Below are positions 1 to 7,670 of a DNA stretch of 64,000 nucleotides, piece after piece. A program made the translations under genes and the position numbers. The stretch comes from Thermomicrobium roseum DSM 5159 (lineage in GTDB: Bacteria > Chloroflexota > Chloroflexia > Thermomicrobiales > Thermomicrobiaceae), in contig NC_011961.1 of NCBI RefSeq assembly GCF_000021685.1, positions 372,001-436,000 of the forward strand, read 5' to 3'. The first letter of the stretch is position 1; every line of letters starts with the position of its first letter. Below the pieces are notes generated by a model that saw only the letters and a program-made list of their open reading frames with translations, was not told where the DNA came from and did no database searches.

Positions 1-66
1 GACGTCGATCTCCTCGATGGAGAACGAGCGGGTCGGGCCGTACAAGACCGCGGCGCGGGACTTCAT
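1..66 (-). CDS. Zinc-type alcohol dehydrogenase, N-terminal fragment (runs off window)
   Basis: Only the first 22 codons are present, reading leftward off the window edge. They translate to a beta-strand-rich start (MKSRAAVLYGPTRSFSIEEI) typical of class III or mycothiol/NDMA-type zinc alcohol dehydrogenases, where this segment opens the GroES-like domain. The start ATG is at 66-64, preceded by a strong ribosome binding site (GGGGGTG on the minus strand, about 4 bases upstream). No catalytic residue is visible, so the substrate cannot be inferred. Family assignment rests on the N-terminal motif alone. Confidence 0.6.
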   Translation of the reverse strand, partial: MKSRAAVLYGPTRSFSIEEIDV

Positions 67-387
67 CGAACACCCCCTTTATCTTGATTTAGCGATGAAC
101 CTATGCTGACCGAGCGGATGATAGCAGACGCTCGCGCGGTGAGCAAGACTGCCCAACATGCCAGGAGTGTGCGGAGAGCGCGAGAACGTGCCGAGGTGGG
201 GGCATTCCTGCACGGGCGTCGCGCGGAAAGAGGCTGTGCCTGCAGTGATCCTTGGCGACGATCGGACGGTGGAGGAAGAGGGCGAGGGATGAAAGGGACG
301 AGGCGATGACGCTCTTGCTGGGGTACACCGCTTTCCGCTATCGTAGACGGAGATCGGGCTGGGGGAAGCGGAGACGGAGGAGACTGC
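67..387. other. Intergenic region between divergent genes
   Basis: About 320 bases separate the minus-strand dehydrogenase start from the plus-strand DinB-like gene. It must contain both promoters. I see the minus-strand ribosome binding site at the left edge and a purine-rich GGAGGAG site at the right edge, but no convincing promoter pair, hairpin or conserved RNA. Short open frames here look like chance frames in GC-rich DNA. Confidence 0.5.
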
Positions 388-864
388 ATGGCCGATCGGG
401 ATGTCGTCGAGGCGCTGATCGCCACGTACCGCGAGCTCAACCAGCGGTTCCGGCCCCTACTGGCAGCGATGAACGCCGACGCAGGGGCGGTCGAGGACCC
501 CACGAGCCCGCTCGGGATCCTCTATCGTCTCCGCAATCGCGAGCTGAACGCTTCACAGGCGATCAAGGAGATGTTGCGGGGTGGTGAGCGGACGATCGTC
601 GACGACGAAGCCGAGCCGCTGGTCACGCTCCAGCAAACAGCACTCGGTCTCGTCCCGATCGTCTTGCTCAGCCAATTCGGCACAGCACGAGAGGCGACAC
701 TGGCCATGGTCCGCGATCTCCCAGACAGCGTGTGGCAGCAGGAGTTCGAGACGCCGCGCGGTCGCATGACCTTGCGGGCGTACCTCGAAACGCTGATCGC
801 GCGTGACCGCGAGGCGATCCGTGCATTGGAAGAGCGCCTCGGGCAACCGGCACCGAAGAGCTGA
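388..864 (+). CDS. DinB-like four-helix protein
   Basis: A 158-residue, mostly helical soluble protein. The C-terminal half (SVWQQEFETPRGRMTLRAYL followed by an Ile-Ala-Arg-Asp helix) resembles the DinB/YfiT metal-binding four-helix bundle family, some members of which are thiol-dependent transferases. The clear His triad expected of metal-binding DinB proteins is not visible, so metal binding is doubtful here. Start ATG has a good GGAGGAG site 6-8 bases upstream. It lies 39 bases before ctaG and may share a transcript with it. Function unknown. Confidence 0.6.
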   Translation: MADRDVVEALIATYRELNQRFRPLLAAMNADAGAVEDPTSPLGILYRLRNRELNASQAIKEMLRGGERTIVDDEAEPLVTLQQTALGLVPIVLLSQFGTAREATLAMVRDLPDSVWQQEFETPRGRMTLRAYLETLIARDREAIRALEERLGQPAPKS

Positions 865-903
865 GCTGCAGCTAGGGGGCGCGGTGCCGGGTAGGAGGTC
901 GGT

Positions 904-2268
904 ATGCCCGCGCTGCTTTTGCCGGTTCTCCATACGTCGACAGCTCCGGTCGATCTCATGCGGGCGTGGCATCTCGATCCGCCGCTGACGGCGCTTCTCG
1001 TCACCGCTGCCGCGGCCTATTTGATCGCCTGGTACGTTGCGCCACGGCATGGTCGCAGGCGGGTCTCTCGCTGGCGAGTCCTCGCCTATCTGGCCGGACT
1101 CGAGGTGATAGCGGTAGCGCTCATGGGGCCGCCCGATCACGGCAACGGCGCCCGTTTCAGCGTCCACATGGTGCAGCATACGCTCCTCATGCTCGTTGCC
1201 CCACCGCTCCTGGTACTGGGGCAGCCGGGCCGGGTGATCCTGCGTGGCCTTCCCGCTGGTTCCCTGCGCTGGTTCGCCCAGCAGCACCAGGTACGATCAC
1301 TGCTCGCTGTGTCGACACAGCCGGCTGTGGTGTTCCTCGCTGCCACCGTCCCCTTCGTGCTGTGGCACTATCCGCCGCTGTACGAGGCAGCTGTGCGCGA
1401 TCCACTGGTGCACGAACTCGAGCATCTCACCTTCTTCCTCGGATCGCTGCTCTTTTGGGTGACGCTCGCGGAAGCTCTCCCTGCTCACTGCAGGCTACGT
1501 GCGACGGCGAAAATTCTCCTCACGTTCGCAGTCTGGATGGCGACGGATCTGGTCTGTGCCGCGGTGACATTGGCGCCGCGTCCCCTCTACCGGGTTTACG
1601 AGGAAGCGGCGGCGCTGTGGGGCTTCGATCCACTAGCCGACCAGCGGTTGGGTGGAGCGATCATGTGGGTCGCTGGCGGCGGACTCTACGCGGCGGTGCT
1701 CGTGGGGCTTCTCGTCCGCTCGACGCGGCCAGAGCGGAGAACCGTGCGACTGAGTCGGGGCGCGCGAGCTCCCGAGCGCCTGCTGTTCCCGCTGGCTGCG
1801 CTGGGGCTCGCTCTCGTACCGCTGGCTTTCCTCAGGTACGGCGTGGTGGGATCCGCGTTCGGTGCGCCTGCGGCGATGGTCGACCGATTACGAGAAGATC
1901 CTTCGGTCTTCGAGCAGCGCGTCTCCACTTTCGTGACGATGTATCAGGTCGGGGAGTACGAGGGTGTGCCCATCGTGGCCCCACCGCCGGGGGTGGAGGT
2001 TTATCTGGTCGGGCGCGTCGATGGCTGGTACCCGGTATTGGAACTGCAGGAAGGTGTGCAGTATCGCTTGCTCGTCTCAGCGAGCGACGTTCCTCACGCT
2101 TTGTCCGTGGACCTCGGTGCGGAGCGGTTGACCGTTCGTGTCGTCCCCGGTGATGTGGCGGTCGTGCCCCTGCGACCAGAGCGCGCTGGGACGTACGAGA
2201 TCCGCTGTACTGAACTCTGCGGGCCGTCGTTCCGCGAGATGACGGGACGGATCATCGTCACCGAGTGA
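904..2268 (+). CDS. ctaG: CtaG-type cytochrome oxidase assembly protein fused to a CuA/COX2-like domain
   Basis: 454 residues. Residues about 20-315 contain some seven to eight hydrophobic segments with His-rich helix ends (HMVQHT, LWHYPP, HELEH) typical of Caa3_CtaG, a membrane copper-chaperone family for cytochrome c oxidase. Residues about 335-454 form a cupredoxin closely resembling the subunit II encoded at 7110-7661, sharing YQVG, GVPIVAPPPG and a DVxH segment. CuA ligands His398, Cys435, Glu437, Cys439 and Met446 are present, but the second His position is Phe443 (CTELCGPSFREM). The metal centre is therefore altered. Start ATG has an AGGAGG site. The fusion is unusual; the domain may accept or pass copper rather than transfer electrons (inference). 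Confidence 0.85.
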   Translation: MPALLLPVLHTSTAPVDLMRAWHLDPPLTALLVTAAAAYLIAWYVAPRHGRRRVSRWRVLAYLAGLEVIAVALMGPPDHGNGARFSVHMVQHTLLMLVAPPLLVLGQPGRVILRGLPAGSLRWFAQQHQVRSLLAVSTQPAVVFLAATVPFVLWHYPPLYEAAVRDPLVHELEHLTFFLGSLLFWVTLAEALPAHCRLRATAKILLTFAVWMATDLVCAAVTLAPRPLYRVYEEAAALWGFDPLADQRLGGAIMWVAGGGLYAAVLVGLLVRSTRPERRTVRLSRGARAPERLLFPLAALGLALVPLAFLRYGVVGSAFGAPAAMVDRLREDPSVFEQRVSTFVTMYQVGEYEGVPIVAPPPGVEVYLVGRVDGWYPVLELQEGVQYRLLVSASDVPHALSVDLGAERLTVRVVPGDVAVVPLRPERAGTYEIRCTELCGPSFREMTGRIIVTE

Positions 2269-2286
2269 GCGAACGGACTGCTGATG

Positions 2287-2310
2287 CGCGCCGAACCACA
2301 CTTCGGCGCG
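2287..2310 (+). terminator. Hairpin terminator after ctaG fusion
   Basis: A perfect 9-bp stem (CGCGCCGAA / TTCGGCGCG) with a 6-base loop lies 18 bases after the stop codon and is followed by a moderately T-rich TCTGTCGTCTTC run. Position and structure fit transcription termination, although the U-tract is imperfect. Confidence 0.55.
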
Positions 2311-2492
2311 TCTGTCGTCTTCGCCTCTGTGGCCATCACCTGCTGGAACGATCAGGAGCGGTCGAGCGGACACGTCGATACCTGAATGCCTTTCTTTTTT
2401 CGCCTCGAACAGGGGTGACATGGCGAGGGGGGCGATACTCCGAGGGGGAACATCCGCCTATTCAATCTCGTATAGTTGACCGACAATCATGA

Positions 2493-5400
2493 GTGAATGC
2501 TCGGTCGTTCTGCTGTCGTGCAGGGTCGAGAGAGGCCAATCTGGTGACGATGCCGGAGGCTCGCACGTCCGTCGAGGTTCGGGCTTGGTTTTGGTGGTTC
2601 GTGAGGTCACTTTGTGGGGAGGGAACCCTCGGATCGACCGAGCGCAATGTCCTCGGCGTCTTGCCGGTGCCAGTACGCAGCGCTCTGCTTCGTGCAGTGC
2701 AGGAGATCGATCCTGACGCACTCGAGTCACTCGACGTGCGCCGCGCGGGGCTCCACGCGGAGGATGGAAACTACGTGTGGGTCCATTCCTGGCGGTTCGC
2801 CGGCGGGGATGAGCCGACGGTGTTGCGTCGGACGGCCAGGCGGCCGTCGGTCGCGCTCGAGCTGGTCGGGTCCTTTCTCGAGGAGTTTCGAGCCTGGCAA
2901 CGCGCTTTCTTGTCCCTGTTGCGACTTGCGACAGAACAGGGTGTCCGTCAGCTGCGGGTGGGAGTCACGGGGGCGAGTCTTCCGGTTGTCGAGTTAGCCG
3001 TCGCGGACGCGCTCGCCACGGTCGAGCGGGCGAGCGAGTTCTATGGAATCACGGTAGCGTTGCCGGACATCGAGTTGCTGTGCGCTTCCCCGCGACATGT
3101 GGAACTCGCCCCGTTCGTCTCGCAGGTGTATCGAGACCATGATGGAACGGTGTTCGTCGATCTGCCGCGCACGCCGTTCGCGTGTCGGGTCGAGAACCGG
3201 CTTCCTGGCCAGGGAATCGTCTTCCTCGATGGGTGGCAATCGGGCTCGAGCGAGACCGTGGAAGACAGCTGGTGGTTGGCAGAGCAGTCGTTGAGGCTGG
3301 CAGCGCTGCAGCAACGCCCGGTCGGCCTCCGGCGAGAAGTGTTGGATTTCTTTGCGCGACGGTTCTTCCGGATTCCACAACTCAAAGAACAGCAGGTTAC
3401 CCTGATCCAGCGGACGCTCCGGGGTGAGTCCAGTCTGGGTGTCCTCCCTACCGGGTTCGGAAAGTCGCTCGTCTTCCAGCTTTCAGCGCTCCTGCTGCCG
3501 AGTGCGACGCTGGTCATCTCGCCGCTACGATCGCTGATGCGGGATCAACTGCTCAATCTCGAACAGAATGGTGTGGTGACGGCAGTCGCCATCACGGGGA
3601 GCGATAGCGAAAGCGAGAAGCGCGCGAAACTCGAAGGCCTGCGCACTGGACGGTATCGACTCGTGTATGTCGCCCCGGAACGTCTCCAGATCGCAGGATT
3701 CCTCCGGGAACTGCGCTCGGTCGGTGCGGACCACCCGATCGGTTTGCTCGTCGTGGACGAAGCCCATTGCGTTTCGGAGTGGGGCCATGACTTCCGGCCC
3801 GCCTATCTGCGCATTCCGCGCTTGCGCCAAGAACTCCAGGAGGTTGCTGGCCGGACGATCCCTATCGTCGGATTGACCGCGACGGCGTCGCGTCTGGTGC
3901 GGGCCGACATTCTGGCCACGCTGGAACTCAGTGAAGCGGACGTCGTACAGGAGACGACCAGCGATCGGCCGAATTTGAGCTACTCGGTTCACACGCCAGC
4001 CGATTTGGGGGCGAGCGAAAAGGAACACGCGCTCCTTCGGCTATTAGGCGAACGGCTGCCGCGGACACTCCGCTTCACGCCCAACAGGCTGTACTTCAGC
4101 GCTAGTCCGCACAAGGAGACCGGCATCGTCTTCTGCATCTATGCCAATCCGCATGGGAAGACGACTCTCCAGGAAGGGGTCCATTGGGTCGCGTCAGTGA
4201 TCGCGAAGCACTTGTTCGCTGAACGACGAGCAATTCCGGTGCATGCCAGCACGCCGCCGACTCGCTGTCCATCCTGCCGGTCACCCCTGTGGCGCAGCGG
4301 TTCCCCACACGAGTGCCTGAAATGTGGACACAAGTTCGAGAAACCGGTCGGTTCTCCCAGGTGGGACGAGGAGGTAGCTCGAATCCAAGACGAGTTCCAG
4401 CGGAACGAGCATCCAATGCTCGTGGCGACCAAAGGGTTCGGCATGGGGATCGATAAGCCGAACATCCGTTATGTCGTCCATTACAATCTGGCGAGTGGTA
4501 TCGAGGCGTACTATCAGGAGGTGGGCCGGGCAGGGAGAGATGGCGAGCATGCTCATTCTGCGCTGCTCTACCGGCCCCCACATCCGGACTGCCGACCGCA
4601 GATCGCGGCGGCCCTCGGGGAACCACCCTGCGTTGTCGATCGGCAAGCGTACCGGTTTTATCGTTGCCCCTTCGGTTTGGCAACGCTCTGTGATTATGGT
4701 TTGCAAGCTCGTTTCATCCGTGGCAATTACCCAGGGGTAGAGGAAGATACCGAAGAGACGCTAAAGTACTGGAGATTTGTCCGCGAGGGTCGGTCCATCG
4801 TCGTCCGGACGAGTCAAGACGACGAGGAGCTCACGCGTGTGCAACTGGCACTCTATCGCCTTCAACTGCTCGGATTGGTGCAGGATTTCTCGCTGACCTA
4901 CCAGCGGCTGACCGAGGTCCAGATCGATGCCGTGCCTGTTCGCGACTGGCGAACGGAAGACGTGCTCGAGGGGCTGCGGAGGTATTTGCAGCGGACGAGT
5001 GTTGTGCTGGAGCAGTTGAGCAACGGGTCGTCAGGATCGGGCGCGGTATCGGACCTCAGCGTCGCTTTCGAAGGTCTCGTGCGACAGTCGAGGAGTCTGG
5101 AGAGAGAAGAGCTGGTCCGCCGTGCGGTGACGATTTTGCTGACCCGAGTTTATCAAGTCGTTCCACCGATGCGGTATCAGATGCTCTTGAACGAGCTCGA
5201 TTATGCGACCAGCCATGAGCGTGGTGAGTGCCGGCGCTTGGTATTGCTCGCGCGCTTCGATACCACGCCGCCACCCGACACCTACCGCTGCGGATTCTGC
5301 GACGTCTGTGTGCCGGATCTGGTTTTCCCACCCGGCAAGCGTGCTGAGCTTCCGTTGGTGGATGTCGGTCTCGAAGAGCTGGCGCGACGTCTCCCGGAAC

Positions 5401-5975
5401 TCCTGGAACGGTACGATGGCGAACGGCTCCGGGCATTCGTCGAGGCGGTCGAGCGGCGCGGCGGAGTGGCAGGAATGCTCGCGCGGGTGACCACGAGGTT
5501 GGAACAAGAAGCGACCAATGTGGCGGCACTCTATCTGGCCGGCGCCTTGGCTCGCCGGCGCCCTGGTCGGGAGCGTGAGGCGTGGGGATATCTCGAGCGG
5601 GGGATCGCTGAAGCGATCCGACAAGGTCTGTCGCGGGAGGCCCTCCTCGTGTTCGCCGAGGAGGCTGCCGAGCTGGATGCTCTGCAGACTCTCGTGCTCT
5701 TGACCGGAACAGGGGGGCCTTTCGATTCGCTGGAGGGTCGGCAGGAACTGCTGGAGTACGCAGTGGCAGCGCTCGGTGAGGAGGCGTTCCAGACGCGGCT
5801 CTTGTTGGCGCTCCTGGCCAGCGAACGCTTCCTGCAACAGAGCGAGGCGATACTCCTCCCACTGGAGCGAGCGCTCTCCCGTCTCGCTTCGACAGTGACC
5901 TTCTTGGAAGGTCTGAGGGAGCGTATGGAAGCCAGTATCGTCGCGGGGGACGGTGAGCATGAGCGAGAGCCCTGA
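2493..5975 (+). CDS. Large RecQ-family DNA helicase with extra N- and C-terminal regions
   Basis: 1160 residues, about twice a typical RecQ. Residues 1-290 are an unrecognised N-terminal domain. Superfamily 2 motifs follow: Walker A LPTGFGKS (K324, S325), DEAH box at 422-425, GLTATAS (motif III) and QEVGRAGRDGE (motif VI, about 675). An inserted CxxC...CxxC zinc ribbon sits near 590-615. The RecQ zinc-binding cluster (CGFCDVC) is near 935. The last 220 residues are a helical extension of unknown function. The GTG at 2493 is the first in-frame start; GTG/ATG codons about 16-18 residues later are also possible. It overlaps the next gene by 17 bases, implying translational coupling. Role could be repair or defence; partner-gene context is described in the findings. 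Confidence 0.85.
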   Translation: MNARSFCCRAGSREANLVTMPEARTSVEVRAWFWWFVRSLCGEGTLGSTERNVLGVLPVPVRSALLRAVQEIDPDALESLDVRRAGLHAEDGNYVWVHSWRFAGGDEPTVLRRTARRPSVALELVGSFLEEFRAWQRAFLSLLRLATEQGVRQLRVGVTGASLPVVELAVADALATVERASEFYGITVALPDIELLCASPRHVELAPFVSQVYRDHDGTVFVDLPRTPFACRVENRLPGQGIVFLDGWQSGSSETVEDSWWLAEQSLRLAALQQRPVGLRREVLDFFARRFFRIPQLKEQQVTLIQRTLRGESSLGVLPTGFGKSLVFQLSALLLPSATLVISPLRSLMRDQLLNLEQNGVVTAVAITGSDSESEKRAKLEGLRTGRYRLVYVAPERLQIAGFLRELRSVGADHPIGLLVVDEAHCVSEWGHDFRPAYLRIPRLRQELQEVAGRTIPIVGLTATASRLVRADILATLELSEADVVQETTSDRPNLSYSVHTPADLGASEKEHALLRLLGERLPRTLRFTPNRLYFSASPHKETGIVFCIYANPHGKTTLQEGVHWVASVIAKHLFAERRAIPVHASTPPTRCPSCRSPLWRSGSPHECLKCGHKFEKPVGSPRWDEEVARIQDEFQRNEHPMLVATKGFGMGIDKPNIRYVVHYNLASGIEAYYQEVGRAGRDGEHAHSALLYRPPHPDCRPQIAAALGEPPCVVDRQAYRFYRCPFGLATLCDYGLQARFIRGNYPGVEEDTEETLKYWRFVREGRSIVVRTSQDDEELTRVQLALYRLQLLGLVQDFSLTYQRLTEVQIDAVPVRDWRTEDVLEGLRRYLQRTSVVLEQLSNGSSGSGAVSDLSVAFEGLVRQSRSLEREELVRRAVTILLTRVYQVVPPMRYQMLLNELDYATSHERGECRRLVLLARFDTTPPPDTYRCGFCDVCVPDLVFPPGKRAELPLVDVGLEELARRLPELLERYDGERLRAFVEAVERRGGVAGMLARVTTRLEQEATNVAALYLAGALARRRPGREREAWGYLERGIAEAIRQGLSREALLVFAEEAAELDALQTLVLLTGTGGPFDSLEGRQELLEYAVAALGEEAFQTRLLLALLASERFLQQSEAILLPLERALSRLASTVTFLEGLRERMEASIVAGDGEHEREP

Positions 5976-6600
5976 TTCCTTTCTCAAGCTCCGGCGGCTC
6001 GAACAGCAGCTCGCGAGCGCGCAGCAGGCAGCCAATACGGTCGAGTCGATCGTTGGCGAATTCACCGAGTTAGGCGACCGACTGGCACAGGTCGTTTCCC
6101 TGTATGAGCATTCGTTGACGCTCCTGCAACAGCATGAACAGCAGTTTTCCTCCCTGCTCGCAGAAGCAAGGGAGAAGCTCGCGACGCTCGAGCGAGACGG
6201 TGCCCAAGTCTTGGCACATGCTGAGCGAACGGTGTCGCGACTCGAGCGTGAACATGAGGAACGCTGGCGGATGGCACACGCGCTCGTCGAGGAACTCGTG
6301 ACTCGTATACAGGGCCTGGAACAGAACTGGCAGGAACTCGTTCGCCATTACGGTGAGTCGCTCAGCAGCATCAGAGCCGATGTGGCACAGCTGCGCGAAT
6401 ACCTGACGATGCTGGAGGGCAGGGTCGGACAACTCGAGGCGGTGAATGAGCGACTGGCAGCCCGGCTGGAGCGGACCGAGCGCGGTCTGCGCAGGGCGCT
6501 GCTCATGGCTGCTGGAGCAGGTATCGGAATCGGCGCGATCGGCCTCGCGATCGGTTGTTTGGTGATGGTGGCACTGTTCGGTTCAGCAGCAGCACGATAG
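5959..6600 (+). CDS. Coiled-coil protein with C-terminal membrane anchor, coupled to the helicase gene
   Basis: 213 residues. Residues about 1-175 are almost continuous heptad-like helix rich in Glu, Gln, Leu and Arg; residues about 182-208 form one hydrophobic, glycine-rich membrane span (LLMAAGAGIGIGAIGLAIGC), leaving a tiny tail. The ATG at 5959 is preferred because GGGGGA lies 7 bases upstream; a GTG at 5953 is the alternative. The start lies inside the helicase 3' end, so the two are almost certainly co-transcribed. I recognise no named family; a tail-anchored tether or sensor for the helicase is inference. Confidence 0.75.
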   Translation: MSESPDSFLKLRRLEQQLASAQQAANTVESIVGEFTELGDRLAQVVSLYEHSLTLLQQHEQQFSSLLAEAREKLATLERDGAQVLAHAERTVSRLEREHEERWRMAHALVEELVTRIQGLEQNWQELVRHYGESLSSIRADVAQLREYLTMLEGRVGQLEAVNERLAARLERTERGLRRALLMAAGAGIGIGAIGLAIGCLVMVALFGSAAAR

Positions 6601-6828
6601 AGACGAGTCTCTCCCTGATTCTTTCAGTGTGCTCCTTGGCCCCTGCCTGACCAGCATGTTCCCACTCGACGTTGAACCGGTAAGGCCGTGCGGTAGTTCG
6701 CTGCGCGAGCAGTTCTCGCTTCCGTGAAGAAGCGAGAAAGATCATGGACGATATTTGATTGCTGAGTCTAATCATATAATCACGATCATTCGATACATTA
6801 CAAAACCATGCAGTTTACAAATAGGACT

Positions 6829-6846
6829 TGTTACGATTTTGTAACA
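6829..6846. promoter_or_regulatory. Inverted-repeat operator upstream of oxidase operon
   Basis: A perfect 6-bp inverted repeat, TGTTAC-N6-GTAACA, lies in an AT-rich island within otherwise GC-rich DNA. Its centre is about 63 bases before the predicted transcription start of the oxidase promoter, a position typical of class I activators of the CRP/FNR family, whose sites are similar dyads. The identity of the regulator is inference. Confidence 0.5.
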
Positions 6847-6865
6847 CCAGATACTCAGGATGTGC

Positions 6866-6894
6866 TTGACCGGTTCAACCTCGCCCGGTACGAT
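6866..6894 (+). promoter_or_regulatory. Sigma-70-type promoter of the haem-copper oxidase operon
   Basis: TTGACC and TACGAT are separated by exactly 17 bases, matching housekeeping -35/-10 boxes at 9 of 12 positions. The predicted start near 6901 leaves a leader of about 28 bases containing GGAGGGG ahead of the ATG at 6929. The interval 6601-6865 upstream otherwise contains AT-rich DNA and a weaker TGATT-N9-AATCA dyad at 6756-6774. Confidence 0.65.
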
Positions 6895-6928
6895 GTTTGT
6901 AGAGTTGCGACAAAGCGGAGGGGCGAGC

Positions 6929-7084
6929 ATGGAGCAGCGGGAGCGACCAGAGCGCATACCATGGCCGCAAGTCCTGCTGGACGACATCTTCCTCTTGCTC
7001 ATGGCTGGCCTCGTGGTCCCTACCCTCTTTTACCTGATCTGGGGACTCATCGATCTCGGTTTCATCCCGCTTTTCGGCCGCTGA
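6929..7084 (+). CDS. Small single-span membrane subunit of the oxidase (subunit IIa/CbaD-like)
   Basis: 51 residues with one hydrophobic helix at about 20-43 (IFLLLMAGLVVPTLFYLIWG) flanked by a charged N-terminus. The ATG follows a strong GGAGGGG site by about 6 bases. It heads the operon small protein, subunit II, subunit I, the same order as cbaD-cbaB-cbaA of ba3-type oxidases, where a similarly tiny protein supplies the missing first helix of subunit II. Assignment is by size, topology and context; no sequence motif proves it. Confidence 0.6.
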   Translation: MEQRERPERIPWPQVLLDDIFLLLMAGLVVPTLFYLIWGLIDLGFIPLFGR

Positions 7085-7109
7085 GTGACACCTGGTCAGG
7101 AGGTGGGAG

Positions 7110-7661
7110 ATGGCGAGTCGGGTCAGCGCGCTGGCCAAGCCGCGTGGGGTCTGGTGGGAACGGTTGGGACCGGATGAGCGGTTGTGGGTCTGGCTGGCGG
7201 TCATCTGGGGCATCGCGATGTTCGTGATGATCGCGTTCGTGTGGCCGCTGGTTGGGCAGGAGCAAAATCGGCTCAGCTCGTATCGCGTCGATCCAGCAGC
7301 CTTTGCAGCAGAGGCAGAGGCCTTCATCGCGCGGTATCAGGTCGGCCAGCTGGATGGGGTGCCGGTCGTCGCTCCACCGCCTGGGGGTGACGTCTACCTG
7401 GATGCTCGGGCCTTTGCCTGGCAGCCGGTCATTCAGCTGCAGCGCGGGCAGACATATCGTTTCCTCATTAGCTCGCGCGATGTTCAGCATGGCTTCTCGC
7501 TGGTCATGCCGCCACACAGCATCAATGTCCAAGTGCTACCCGGTTATGTGACGGTACTGACCTTGACCCCGGAGAAGGCTGGGGAGTTCCCGCTCATCTG
7601 CAACGAGTATTGCGGCTTGGGCCACCACCTGATGATCGGCCGGATCGTGGTCAAGGAGTGA
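7110..7661 (+). CDS. Haem-copper oxidase subunit II with intact CuA site
   Basis: 183 residues: one membrane helix at about 28-51, then an extracytoplasmic cupredoxin. CuA ligands are complete: His in DVQHGF, then Cys164, Glu166 (backbone), Cys168, His172 and Met175 in CNEYCGLGHHLM. It is the electron entry point that hands electrons from a soluble donor to the haem of subunit I. Short length and one helix fit B-family subunit II proteins. A GGAGGTGGGAG site lies just before the ATG, and subunit I starts 10 bases after the stop. The soluble domain is clearly paralogous to the C-terminus of the CtaG fusion at 904-2268. Confidence 0.88.
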   Translation: MASRVSALAKPRGVWWERLGPDERLWVWLAVIWGIAMFVMIAFVWPLVGQEQNRLSSYRVDPAAFAAEAEAFIARYQVGQLDGVPVVAPPPGGDVYLDARAFAWQPVIQLQRGQTYRFLISSRDVQHGFSLVMPPHSINVQVLPGYVTVLTLTPEKAGEFPLICNEYCGLGHHLMIGRIVVKE

Positions 7662-7670
7662 GGTGGGACG

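Noticed and set aside
2493..5975. DpdF-type helicase of a 7-deazaguanine DNA modification island, or a DISARM/Druantia component
   Set aside because: None of the obligatory partner genes of those systems is present; only yhhQ, 50 kb away, relates to deazaguanines and has a housekeeping role.
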